From Epiperipatus broadwayi (Eukaryota > Onychophora > Udeonychophora > Euonychophora > Peripatidae), in the NCBI GenBank assembly GCA_028023455.1, contig JAQFVV010012529.1, positions 2,356,001 to 2,420,000 of the forward strand: a stretch of 64,000 bases of DNA. Reading direction: 5' to 3'. The notes beneath the pieces are model-generated. The model did no database searches. It worked only from the letters and a program-made list of their open reading frames with translations, and was not told the DNA's origin. Position 1 is the stretch's first letter. Every line of letters begins with the position of its first letter. Both the position numbers and the translations under genes were made by a program. Shown in pieces: positions 40,586 to 51,351 of the stretch.

Positions 40586-42565
40586 TCATATTTGAAACAT
40601 ATGGTTTTCTCCTCTAAAGACATAAGTATCTTCTTTTCTGCTCTTCCTTTTCCACCCTGTCTTTCCCATTTGGGCTCTGGCAGTATCTGGGCTACTCTCA
40701 CAATCAAACATCACTCCATTCCCCCAGGCCTTGATCTCAGACTTAACTCCACTACCTTCTCCCACTCGACTGAACTTATTCATTTTGGACATTTCTGTGA
40801 AAGGTCTGTCTTCTAAAACATTCCTATCTATGTAAGTTTCGGTAATCTCAATTGCCTTTAGTTTTGGTACTTCTGGGTAAGATTTTGGCTTAATTTCTTT
40901 AATAAAAATAACATGTTTAGATGAGGTTGAAAAAAGATTTACTTTGTATTCTTCCTCATTTACTCCCATATCTATAGAGTCCTCAATGTTCTGAACTATC
41001 TTTTGTTGTTCAAAAGATCCCTGCAGGATTTCATTAGGATTCATCCCTTCCATGTTTTCGATATCAATTTCAGCCTCTGAATAGATTTTTGAATCTTCTG
41101 ATATCTCCATATTGATATTACAATTATCAATATTCACAGTGTCAATTTTAGACATTTCCATGATCTCACCATTGATTTTAGACTCTTTTACAATTTTTAC
41201 ATCAATTTTCGATTTTATTAAATCAGTTTGCAACTTCTCTGCAGTCTTTGCATCCATTTTAAACTCTTCTACAGTTTCTTCATCAAGTCTTAACTCTTCC
41301 TCAGTTTTTGTATCAATTTTAGACTTATCAATCCCTACAACTATTTTGGAGTCTTCTATTATCTCCACATTCATTTTCCATTCTTTTACTGTGTTGGATA
41401 CTACATTGGTCTCAGCTTCTGTATTTACTGCTTCTTTTGCAATCTTAGATATATATTCTACAACTAGCAGTTTTCCTGAAGGTGGATTAACAATTTCAAT
41501 ATCGCCCTTTGCAATTTCAATTTCTCCCTTTTTAATAATCTCAAATTTTGCTTTATCAGTAATAGGATTTTCAACTTGTGATTCCCTTGACATATCTTTG
41601 ATTGGAACTTCTAAAGTTTCCTCAACTTGCTTTAATTCAATGGTATCCTCTGACTCCCTTTCTGTTTTAACATGTCCCTCCACTAAACTATTTTTTTCAC
41701 TCATTTCCAACATCTCTTTTTGAATACTAACTCGTAACCTTTCTTCTACAACCTTTGAATCAATTCTTTTTACTTCAAAAGGAGACTCTGCCTCTTCTTA
41801 TTCCCCTGTATCTACATCCTCATGGCTACTCTCCTTCCTCTCAGTTTCTCTACATATCTCTACAACTTCTTCAACCATTTCTCCCTTAGTTTCTCTTAGC
41901 TCAACCTCTTCCAAATGCCATATTACATCTTCTTTGGCTTTCTCAGTAACCCTATCCTCTTCTCTAGTTTTTGATAGTCTCTCCTGTTCCTGCTTGGCTA
42001 CCTTGTCCCTGACTTGTTTTTCCTTCTTCCTCTTTTGGTACCTTTCTTCTATCTCCCTCCATATGGCATATAACCTGTCATCACTCTCTTTCTCCCTTTT
42101 TTCTCTCTCCTTGTCTCTTTCCCTGTCTCTTTTTCTCTCTCCTTGTCTCTTTTTCCTGTTTCTTCTTTCTCTTTCCTTGTCTCTTTCCCTGTCTTTTCTC
42201 TCTCTCCCTGTCTCTTTCCCTTTCTTTTTTTCTCTTTTCCTGTCTCTTCATTCCATCCTGCTAAATAGAGCGGCTATCATTCTCTTTTCTTCCTGTGTTG
42301 TCTCCTTCAAAACTGGCTCTGGCTCCCCATTAGATTGTTCACTTGCATCTAGGTTGCTTCCCCTGTTTTCTGCCTCCATACTTTTCCCTACTACCTCCTC
42401 TTCTGCACTATTAATTTCCACTATTTCTCTTCCTGATCTCAACCTCTTTCCTTTACTCTCCACCCCCTCTTCAAGCCTTTCCTCTCTTGCCTCACTCTCC
42501 TCTACCATTACTCTCTCTTCTGTACTGCTATCTATTGTTTTTCTTTTTGCTAAATATGCTTTCAC
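40586..42565 (-). pseudogene. Charged Glu/Lys-rich ORF of the long-LTR element
   Basis: A single minus-strand frame of 660 codons including its stop, read from 42565 down to 40586, broken only by TGA at 42250-42248 and TAA at 41800-41798. Segments are 105, 178 and 375 codons, exactly in phase. Upstream the frame is closed by TAA at about 42583, and no ATG precedes it, so the true start may be in an upstream exon or shifted frame. Residues 1-105 are acidic. About 107-165 is an Arg/Glu/Lys/Asp tract encoded by a (CT)-rich plus-strand run (42090-42250) and is likely an extended helix or coiled coil. The 375-codon part has loosely repeated SKI[DN]-x(4-6)-E units. The C-terminus is basic and aromatic (GKTGWKRKSRKED). 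I recognise no domain. It could be a gag-like or captured host gene. Open frames on the plus strand here (41112-41723, 41934-42584) are complementary shadows. Confidence 0.6.
42090..42250. repeat. Pyrimidine-rich (CTCTTTCCCTGT-like) minisatellite
   Basis: Imperfect repeats of 'ctctttccctgtctcttt' type. On the minus strand they stay in frame and code for Arg/Asp/Lys/Glu, so repeat expansion has lengthened the charged ORF without frameshift. Confidence 0.75.
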
Positions 42566-42639
42566 TCTGTTGGCTAAACTTTAACTATTCCCAATAGGGT
42601 ATTGCCATCCTCCCCAATGAAAAGACCGACTATGGATTT

Positions 42640-43340
42640 TGCCCTACCACTAGTAACTACTTAGAACTGAACCAAGCCCTTAATTTATCTAACATATGAG
42701 ATTAAAACAACAACCAAAAAAAAATTTAACTAATAATAATAAAATTGTTCTTACCCATGCTTGTCTTCCACTGTGTTTCTTTCCAACACTGCAGAGCTGC
42801 CATCACTATTTCTTTTAACTATGATTACTTTTTTTTTTTAACTTCATTTCCCTTTTAAGTACACGTATGTATATATATAGAACAATCTTGCCTGATCGTT
42901 TGTTTATTCACTCTATCTAGTACCATTGAATCACCAACCAAACCTCCCAACAGTGAGTCCTTTCAATTCTCTCACCCTGACAACAAATTATATGAGGAAC
43001 TCTCAGCTATTTAAGAGACCCCAGGCGCCAGTTGCCAGCGGATGAGATACCCGTATATATATATATATAAATGGTATTGTACCTCACAATATGCATTGTA
43101 GATTATATAACAAAATTTTAAAATTTTCTCGCCCCCCTCCCCCTTTTTTTAAAAATTTATCAGCCAGTGTGTTTACATTCCAACTCTAGCGAGTTTGATT
43201 TGAGAAATTGTGTTATACAACATATAACATAGACTAGAAATTTACATTTTTCACTCACACATATAACTGCGGAAAAAATAAGAACAATCTTAGCCCTTGC
43301 TTTTGATTTCAATTGACCGCTCTGTTGTGATAAAAAAAAA
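42640..43340. other. Upstream interior of long-LTR element
   Basis: Between the charged ORF and the minisatellite arrays. A short minus-strand frame at about 42664-42580 (GRAKSIVGLFIGEDG) precedes the main ORF out of phase and might be an upstream exon or a frameshifted N-terminus. The rest is AT-rich with a C-rich spot at 43133-43143. Confidence 0.35.
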
Positions 43341-43344
43341 AGTT

Positions 43345-43795
43345 ACTATTGACACGCGTATATATATATAAATTATTTCAAAATGTTTCTACTTGCGTAT
43401 GAAATTCGAAATCAATCTCAGTCACTGTCTTCCATTACAATTGAATGCCCTTTTGTGACAAACAAAAAAATTTATCATCAACACGCGTATATGTATAAAA
43501 TATTTCAAAAAAGGATTCTTCCTATTAAGCTATTGCTTTTAATTATAATTTAAAATCTATTCTCGACACGCGTATATATAAAAACACTTCAAAATTATTC
43601 TCTTCCTATTTAACTATTGTTTTTAATTACACTTGAAAATTTATTATCGATACGCGTATATATATACAACTTAAAATCTATTCTCGACATGTGTATATAT
43701 ATATAAAATATTTCAAAAAAAAAATTCCCTTCTTATTTACTTACAGCTTTTAATTACAATTGGAAAAAAAATATTATCAATACGCACATGTAAAA
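43345..43795. repeat. CG-containing minisatellite, five to six units
   Basis: Repeated motif 'gacacgcgtatatatata', then 'aaaatatttcaaaa', 'ttcttcctattt' and 'gcttttaattacaatt'. Unit starts are near 43352, 43478, 43565, 43650, 43685 (ACATGTG variant) and 43776. Each of the first four carries an ACGCGT box, notable in such CG-poor DNA. Spacing varies from 35 to 126 bp, so units have internal deletions. It lies in the presumed 5' leader of the minus-strand element. Confidence 0.75.
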
Positions 43796-43814
43796 TAATC
43801 TTGGAAAAATCTTT

Positions 43815-44062
43815 CATGCTACCTACCGATTCTAGCATTTATGTTTAGAAATTTTTTTATAAATTTAATAATCTAAAACAAAACTTTACTTTTCAATCGC
43901 ATATATATAATTGACAAAATGCGAAATTAATTGAGGCAGTATTACTGATTTTAACATTTGCATTTAGAAATCTTTTTACGAATTCTATAATCTAAACGAA
44001 ATTTTACTTTTTCACTCGCATATATATAAAACTGATAAAATGTGAAATTAATTGCCACTGCC
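43815..44062. repeat. Second tandem repeat, two units of about 120 bp
   Basis: Units share 'atttagaaatctttttac', 'aattctataatctaaa', 'cttttcaatcgcatatatat' and 'aaaatgcgaaattaattg'. They follow directly on the preceding array and are likewise in the element's interior. Confidence 0.7.
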
Positions 44063-44478
44063 TTTAAATAATAATCAATCAAAAAAAAATCAAAAAATAC
44101 CAAAAATAATAATCAAATGCTTCTCTGAGACAAAATAAAATTTTCACTACCCATACGTGTATTATAAATATACACATATATATAAATTCTACGTATATCG
44201 TAAATATAAAAATAATTCGACAAAATATAAAATTGAACTTCATCATAAATCTATATGATTTGTGCGTCTATATCTGTGAAAAAAAAATTTACATATCTAT
44301 CTCTTCTTTTCTCCCTCTTCCCTCAACACGCATTTAGTTCAGGGCGTGGAGAAAATTAATAAAACTCCACATTTGGCGTTCATACTCGGAAAAATTAATT
44401 ACATATATATATAATAAGTGATATGGAAACACACCTATGTTAACATCCCCTCTCAGGTATGCAGGTTTATATTCGAAT

Positions 44479-44496
44479 GCCCCAGTTGGCGCGACA
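44479..44496 (-). promoter_or_regulatory. Candidate primer-binding site (tRNA-Lys-like)
   Basis: On the minus strand the 18 bases TGTCGCGCCAACTGGGGC, followed by 'attcgaa', resemble the complement of the 3' end of tRNA-Lys (known PBS form TGGCGCCCAACGTGGGGC), with a few mismatches and single-base gaps. It sits 25 nt inside the LTR edge, separated by a poly-T run that may have expanded. This supports minus-strand orientation but is not an exact match. Confidence 0.45.
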
Positions 44497-44504
44497 TTCC
44501 CTGA

Positions 44505-44517
44505 AAAAAAAAAAAAT
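44505..44517 (+). other. Poly-A run next to right LTR
   Basis: An A13 run, preceded by 'ctg' and followed by 'tacta', five bases before the right LTR. It would be a polypurine tract if the element were read on the plus strand. On the minus strand it is only a T-run between LTR and primer site candidate. Confidence 0.35.
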
Positions 44518-44521
44518 ACTA

Positions 44522-47464
44522 TGTAACAGTCATATTTGAACATGCACGCAACAAAATCCAGAGTTTTGGTAAATTATACCAAGGCTGATCTAGATGAGGG
44601 TTTGAGACCAAATCCGACCGCACCTCAGCTCCTTCACCAACCCTCCCTGACTTACTACCTTATGAACGACATATATGAGGTCGCACTCGTAATCTCTTAA
44701 TTTCCGCGCCGGCAGTAGCAAAGGGTAAACGAGAGACTCGGGGATACTTAACTAAATGCTTTATAGCTTAACCAAACACACTCACACAACTTACGGCTGA
44801 TTATCTAATGCATATTTTAATAATTATGGATGGTGATTTAATATAAATAAAGTGAATAATACTACAGACGTTAATATGTTTTAAAATTATTTAATATTGA
44901 CAAAACACAAACAATAACAATTAAATATACTGCATATTCCACTCGCAGGTGGGATGGTGAAAATACGAACTACACGTTCTGTAATCAATTGTACTTAACG
45001 ATCTTCATTTTATACATTAATAATTATTTTTATGTCTACACTGATGTCTAAATTATGCTCTGCCATTCCTACTCAGTTTGTTAAGGGTTAAATTTTAAGA
45101 GAGTGGCAACTTTATACAATGTGTACTTAAATTTATCATTACGTGATGAGCAGTCAATGCGCTCTTTATGTAGATATTATTAGACAAACCAGATCTTAGG
45201 TTCAGATCAATGCTGAACAATTAATATAACAGCAGATGAACTGGCATTTTGTAGCATAACTTCTGAGGCTATGGCGCTATGCAAATTACATCAGAGATGC
45301 GGCTTGAATGTGCCTTTACTCATGAGATTCAGTAACGTTTACTCGGTTCTCAGATACCGGTCGCTTGCTATATGTGAACTTTTAGTTCGGATGATCGAAC
45401 AGCCATAATATACGATGCTGGATTCCGGTGTTCCAGTTCTGAAGGAGGTAATGGGAATGACCCTTAAAATCATTATCCCATTCAAGAGAGAGGCTGTCCG
45501 AACTAGGGATGATAAGATAGTCCTTAAAACCTAATCTTATCTTAATAATTATATGATAGCAAGGCGGAATGCACCTCAGTGCTTCGTAAAAGCTCATTCA
45601 CAACGCTGTCTAAATATTAATTATTACAACTAGTAAAGCGCGAAATCTATAGTTTCTTCTGCAAACTACCCTACGCCAGTTAGTTAAATAAACACTGAAA
45701 TTGTGCTAAAGAGGACTTTATTAAAATGATCTAGTTTATTAATTAACTACATATTCTATGAAAATACATTAATGGGGTCTAAAGCATATCTGGGACTTAA
45801 ACTGGGCTAACTACTGAATATGCCTTAAATTATCACTCTCTCATATTTAACTAAACAGACCTTTTAATAAGCAACATATATGTGATATTAAGCTAAACAT
45901 AGCAGCTCGACTAATATATCAAAGTAGGTTTCAGAACAGAGATCTATAACATGCCAAACAGCATACATTAATTTACTTGAGAACAAAAACGTCTCTTTAA
46001 GTTTATAATAATTAATAATCTCTGCTCTGAAGGCATAGCACAAATCAATAAATGCATTTTAACAAAATATATATATAGATGCAAAAGTATAGACGTAAAT
46101 AGAGAAAATAATAAGGCCATAATAGTCTTTATAAGTTGAATTTAAAAAGATTTAAGAATTTGAGATCAGGCAAGATTTACATTTTAACTTTTAAAGTATT
46201 TTAAAATTATACAGATTGAGATACGTTTATCTAATACAGTTAATTAATTTAAGAGAGAATACACTTTTTTAACATAGTTTGATTAATTTATAAGATTTGA
46301 ATTTAAGAGTTTGTGCACATTATTTATATTATATAGCTAGCTTTAGGAAAGATTTATAGATTGCTATAGCTTTTAGATTTAGCTTGGTTGAGAAGTTGTT
46401 ACCGGTTATTTATCTGAAGGCTTGCAGCTTGACAGTATGAAACACACATGCATGGACTGATTTATCTGAGCTGGTTCATCTATGGTCTATTCTTTCAGGT
46501 AGCTGTGGTTTGGGTCTTCGGTCTCCATAAACGGTTTTTGGCTGCCGGGAAGGTGGCCTTTGCTTTTCTAGCCACTTATCTGCATGATAAAAACTGGGCA
46601 AACTGCCTGGGTATAAGTTGACACACGAGTAAAGCAAAATGGATGATGATTTCTTTTCATACTGGCCTTTTTATATTTCTTTTACCCCCCCCTCTTACAG
46701 CTCATTCACAATCTTTATTTTTAGACTTTAAAACTTAAGAAGTCCTAATTTCATCAACTTCAAATGAATCGGTTAGATTGATTTCAGGCTTAATGTTTAT
46801 TAATTGTTTCTTTTTATTTCCCAAGGTTCAAGTTCAGCTGGATTTTATTGCAGGTTTAATTGTCCAATTTTTATTCTATAAGAATCATAAAATCTAGATT
46901 TATGCAAGCGGTATCTCATAAGATTGACAAAGTTCTTTTTTTCTTTAAACATTGAATTTCCATTTTTTTTCTTTTCTTGAAAGAGATTTAAGCTGCTAAC
47001 ATTTTAAGGTATACCTGAGAAAACTACATTTGTTTTTAATTGCTATAAGTAATTAAGTAATTTAGTAATTGGATAACTTCAAAGACGGTTTGAAATGATT
47101 TAGAGAACTTTGTTCTTATATAAATACAATTTCCACAGCTTAAAACCAATTTAATAATTTAAAATCATAAGATAAATATTTATGAAATTATAAGGTGTGT
47201 ACATTATATAATGATAATATCAATCTGATGTGAATATACAATTTTTTTTAGCAAATAAAAATATTACAAAATGTATATACAATCATAACAGATGTGTGTG
47301 CATATACAATCACACACATATAAGTGTAAATATACATCTTTATTTATATTAAATTACTTAGTATAGTTATATATATGGGTACCTCTAGGGTTTGAATTAG
47401 GGAAATGAAGACTACTATTTTATATAGTGGTGAAACTGCACAATGACCAAATCATACTGTTTCA
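44522..47464. repeat. Long terminal repeat, right copy (2943 bp)
   Basis: Near-identical to the left copy over its full length from TGTAACAG to CTGTTTCA. Differences are mainly single transitions plus the short TA run at 46066-46076. High identity of the pair implies recent insertion or gene conversion. Confidence 0.85.
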
Positions 47465-48079
47465 ATATATTGAAAACCATACAATAGTAAATCATCCATG
47501 CACTTTATTATTTACGACCCTCTTTTACAGTTTCGATTGCATCAGCAATTTTCTTCAGAACTCTTATATCTTTTAACTTCAACTTTTAGATTCAAATTTT
47601 AAATTTTTTTTAGATGATTTAATATTATATGTTATACATATGACAATGCAAATAAGAAATAGTAATTATTATATTTATTGAAAACATTATAAATTGCTTA
47701 AGTCAGTGTTTTCCAACCTTTTTTGGCTCACATACCACTTGGTAGTACATCACGCTAAATTGTACCACTTCGTAAAAATGATTGTATTTCGTGAAATTTG
47801 TTATTGCGTGTTATTTTATTTGCATTATAAATATTATAGGGTGACCATGTATGTATTCACATCTCATAATGAGACAAATTACATTGAAACATGCCTAAAC
47901 ATCATGCCAGATTATAAACTCACTGAAATTATAAATGCACTGTAACATATTTATATGTATGTGTTTGTTCAAAGTTTCATATTTTTTCCAAAATAATTTA
48001 TTAAAGATTACATTATTACATTAAAGGTTATTTGGTACATATTTTGTTTAAAGTGTTTTCTCATTCCTTCATTTGGTTT

Positions 48080-48400
48080 TCCCGAATTTAAGTGTTTTTG
48101 GAGCATCTTGCTATTGGTTGGGCCATGGAGAGGATAAATCCAGCATGTCCCAAGTCATGGTAAAAATAACCTCAGGGGTTATCAGGCTATCTCTTGTTCT
48201 TGTTTTCTTTATATTGTTCAGCATGAAGTTAATAGGATTAAAATTTTGATGATTAAATACTAGCTTACATCTAGTAATCCACAATAGATGATCAAGAATT
48301 AATGAGAGTCTAATTTCTGGGTATGATCCTTTTCTGATACATTCTTTCAAATTAAATAATTTAGATTGATTTGCCTTGATCCGACTCATTCTTTATCTAC
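48080..48400 (-). pseudogene. LINE-like C-terminal fragment inside the hAT element
   Basis: A 92-codon open frame (48389-48111) downstream of the transposase remnant. Its central LLWITRCKLVF and RTRDS segments recall the W-x-TRC and KKRD segments of the LINE fragments at 25.4 and 30.4 kb. That suggests a LINE 3' piece captured by or inserted in the hAT. It might instead be element-specific sequence. It has no visible target duplication of its own. Confidence 0.45.
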
Positions 48401-48515
48401 TATTTTGTCATGATTTCGTTTACTAACTAATAAATGGTTTTAATAAAAACACAAAATTATAAAAAACCAATTAGTATATTTTCTTATCATAATCAAATAT
48501 GTTTATAAAATAAAT

Positions 48516-49010
48516 TTAATAAGATCTTTGTGCTGGTTTCGAAGAACATAATTTTTTGAAATTTAGTTCAAAAGATGCGAGGTATACCCTTAAGTCTACA
48601 GCTGCAGTCAATCTGTTTCGATACTTATTTTTTAAAAAAATATATGAAAAAGCTCTTCTTATTAATTCTGTACTAGTAAACGGTAATAATAATTTAAGAG
48701 CTTTCTCAGAAAGTTGTTCGTAATTTTTAATGTTTAACCAAAAATGTGTCATTTGAATTCTACTTGTAAATTTCTGTCACATGATAATTCTATTAAAGTT
48801 TCTTTATCCTTTATTGATAATGATGTAGCTTTTTCTAAATTTTCTGCATAGAAGGGGTTTGAAATCCAATTATCATTTGTGTTTTCGGGTTTTGGAAAAT
48901 ATTTCATGTAAGACGCTTTTAATCCTGTTAAATGTGCTATTATATATTCTCGTATATCTTGAGACAGACTAACCTTATTTTCAAACAAACAAATATGTAG
49001 AGTTTTGAAT
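48516..49010 (-). pseudogene. hAT transposase C-terminal part (FAM200/ZBED5-like)
   Basis: Two minus-strand frames overlap by four bases (48988-48749 and 48752-48516) and form one original sequence with a frameshift at 48750. The first has the segment LKASYMKYFPKPE followed by NWISNPF, matching the family's 'YFPxx...WIRNPF'. The second has FWLNIKNYEQLSEKALKLLL and PFTSTELIRRAFS, the hAT C-terminal dimerisation region, ending LRVYLASFELNFKKLC. The BED finger and the catalytic N-terminal two thirds are missing, with the left part joined almost directly to the terminal repeat. This looks like an internal deletion derivative. Confidence 0.85.
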
Positions 49011-49317
49011 ACTTCCAGTTGATTGTTTTCGATACTATATATATTACTGTTTCCAAAAATCTAATTTCGTAATCATACTTTCAATTTTATCATTAACATT
49101 AAAGATCGTTATCGACTGTACATATAAACAACTTTACTGTATAATATTATTAATTAAAATAATTTTTATGAATTATAGGAAAAAACGTTTCTATATTTTT
49201 ATGAATTAATTTTTTTTTATGTCCGCCATTATTGATTATTTTTTGTGTACCACCAACCAGCAACTCGCGTACCACCAGTGGTACGCATACCACAGGTTGG
49301 GAAACACTGGCTTAAGT

Positions 49318-50904
49318 GTTGCACTCCCCTTGACACACTACTTGGATTCTATTTTGTTTGAATGGTTTTATTTTTTGTTATCTTATTCATTGATAATGTT
49401 GAGTAGTTAGGGGTAAAGCTACAGATTTAGTTTAAAATATCTAAACAAAATCAACTCAGGTAAATTTTAGGGAAAGCCAGTATAATATATATGATCAATT
49501 TATCTAAGTAAAAGTTTTATATTAACCATGATTAAAAAATATATTTAATCAACCACAGCAAATATTATTGAGTTTAAATTTCATAAATTATTATCTGGCT
49601 ACATATATCCCATTGCAAATCTACAACACTAAAAAGGGTGCATGTATTTAGGTTAATAATTTTTGGATGGACCCATAGCTCATCTAGTTTTAATTAGTGT
49701 TAGAGAAAGGAATTTTTCAGGATATGTATTAAGGTCACTTTTATATATGGCATGCAAATGCTTGTATGACTTGTGAAAATATGATTTCATGCTTGCAACA
49801 TGCAAATTTTTAAATTCCAGGACAAACACTTCAGCTCTAATAAGGAATTTCCATTATTTTTTTCTTCCTAGGTTGTACTTAGATTCCCATAATAATTATT
49901 TAAGCAGACAAACATTTCTTGCTGTATGTCTATAACATTCTACTAGTGTATCATTTCTCTCTTATATATCTATACAAAGGCTGGAATACTTTTTTCTATG
50001 CTTTGAAATTTAGTAACTGGGTATCCCCTCTCACAGAATAGTGTATCCATGAATTATTTTTATATTTTAGCAGTATACTTAAAGTCCCCTCTTTTGTCTG
50101 ATGATTATAGTAATACTTCACTGTCTCCAGTTGTAATAATTTTATGAAATTATATAGGTTAATTCATAGAGTTAAGACAATCAATTATTCTGAGTTCAAA
50201 TGCCAAGAGAGTTTACCTTGATACATTGGACCTGCATAATGTGGGTCATATAACATCTCCCTATTAATTTTGGATATTTTTTTTGTTTTGTTTTATTATT
50301 GTCATATTAATAAAGTTGTAATATATGCATTATCTCTGCATCTTATATTATTTATCACAATATGATATATTTATAGTTTTGTAGTTTAGAGTCTCTTGTG
50401 CTTTAGCCAGGTGGATATAGCCTGGAAGCAGTAAGTAATAATGTTTTTCTTTATATTGTTTGTGGTAATGTTTATATCTTTTATATATCTTACACACGGA
50501 TGTGAGTTGGATAGTCATTGCTTAGTTTTTAGGATTGATTTTTCTAGGCTGCAGATTTGAACTGCTACCAATTTTTTTGGAATTCGGCAAATAATTTTTT
50601 TAAATTTGTGGTTTATTATAATACTAGTATTTATATTTTATCCACTAAGTAAACTTTTTTTGTAATTTGATATTTCCAACATAGATCCTCATATTAACCA
50701 CCTGATCGTGAGATAATAAGTTTACATGTAATCCCTACGTAACCCTACCACTAATAAAATGCCATTTTACTTACCATGTAATATTTTTTTATTTATGTTT
50801 TAATAAGCTGGTGCTTCAAATATTAATTATCTGTTGCTGAGATTTTGTTTTATTTATTACATAGTTTTTTTTATTAATATTGCTAATATTATTTTACCCA
50901 TTAC
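49318..50904. other. AT-rich DNA with a possible SINE fragment
   Basis: Near 50160-50235 the sequence has a B-box-like 'ctgagttcaaatgcc' followed by 'ttgatacattggacctgcat', which looks like the tRNA/core junction of a tRNA-derived SINE. I cannot delimit its ends. The rest shows no reading frame of interest. Confidence 0.4.
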
Positions 50905-51040
50905 ATTATTAAATTTTTTTTAGGGTTATCTGATCAGCCTTGGAACATGACATGTTAATTACTATACTTCATATTATTAAAATTTTTTTAGGGTTATCTG
51001 ATCAGCCTTGGAACATGACATGTTAATTACTATACTTCAT
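50905..51040. repeat. 68-bp tandem duplication
   Basis: Units 50905-50972 and 50973-51040, each from 'attattaaa' through 'gggttatctgatcagccttg' to 'actatacttcat', identical but for one or two bases in the A/T run. Recent, non-coding. Confidence 0.85.
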
Positions 51041-51351
51041 ACCAAGCATGTATATTTTGTTTATAGGAGGCTGTTTTATTATATAGTATATATTTTTTAT
51101 TTATCTAATTTGGGTGCACAAGGCAGATGAAAGTGAATGACAAAAGTAGTAAATAATAGATTATTAACTTTGGAAGGTTAACCACCACTCATTTGAAAAA
51201 TGTTTGATTGGAAATGAATGAAGTAATGTTAAATAAACTAAGAAAAAAAAAATCAAAAAATTTCAAAAAGAAGAAAAAAGATTTATAATAGTATAGTGTA
51301 ATGTATGGGGTGTGTGTGTAGGTAATGGAAAACGGAGGTTGATCAAGGCAT

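Larger units (their letters stand above)
36945..47464 (-). mobile_element. LTR retrotransposon-like element with 3-kb LTRs, non-autonomous
   Basis: Two near-identical direct repeats (36945-39952 and 44522-47464) flank a 4569-bp interior. Each repeat starts TGTAACAG and ends CTGTTTCA, an imperfect terminal inverted repeat with the canonical TG...CA. Immediately outside is the tetranucleotide ATAT on both sides (36941-36944 and 47465-47468), compatible with a 4-bp target duplication but weak because the area is AT-rich. No gag, protease, RT, RNase H or integrase motif is visible inside. I favour minus-strand orientation because the only long frame and a tRNA-Lys-like primer site lie that way. 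An A-rich run next to the right LTR could serve as a polypurine tract in the opposite orientation, so direction is not settled. It is best described as a large non-autonomous (LARD-like) derivative carrying its own charged ORF. Confidence 0.8.
47704..49309 (-). mobile_element. hAT transposon, internally deleted, with perfect TSD
   Basis: Terminal inverted repeats CAGTGTTTTCCAACC (left) and, reverse-complemented, CAGTGTTTCCCAACC (right) match at 14 of 15 positions. An identical 8-bp target duplication GCTTAAGT (47696-47703 and 49310-49317) flanks the 1606-bp element, the hallmark of hAT insertion. Only the C-terminal third of the transposase remains, so it is non-autonomous. Confidence 0.93.

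Noticed and set aside
41112-42584. Plus-strand frames of 203 and 216 codons rich in Ser, Leu and Phe
   Set aside because: They are antisense shadows of the purine-rich charged ORF and its pyrimidine-rich minisatellite.
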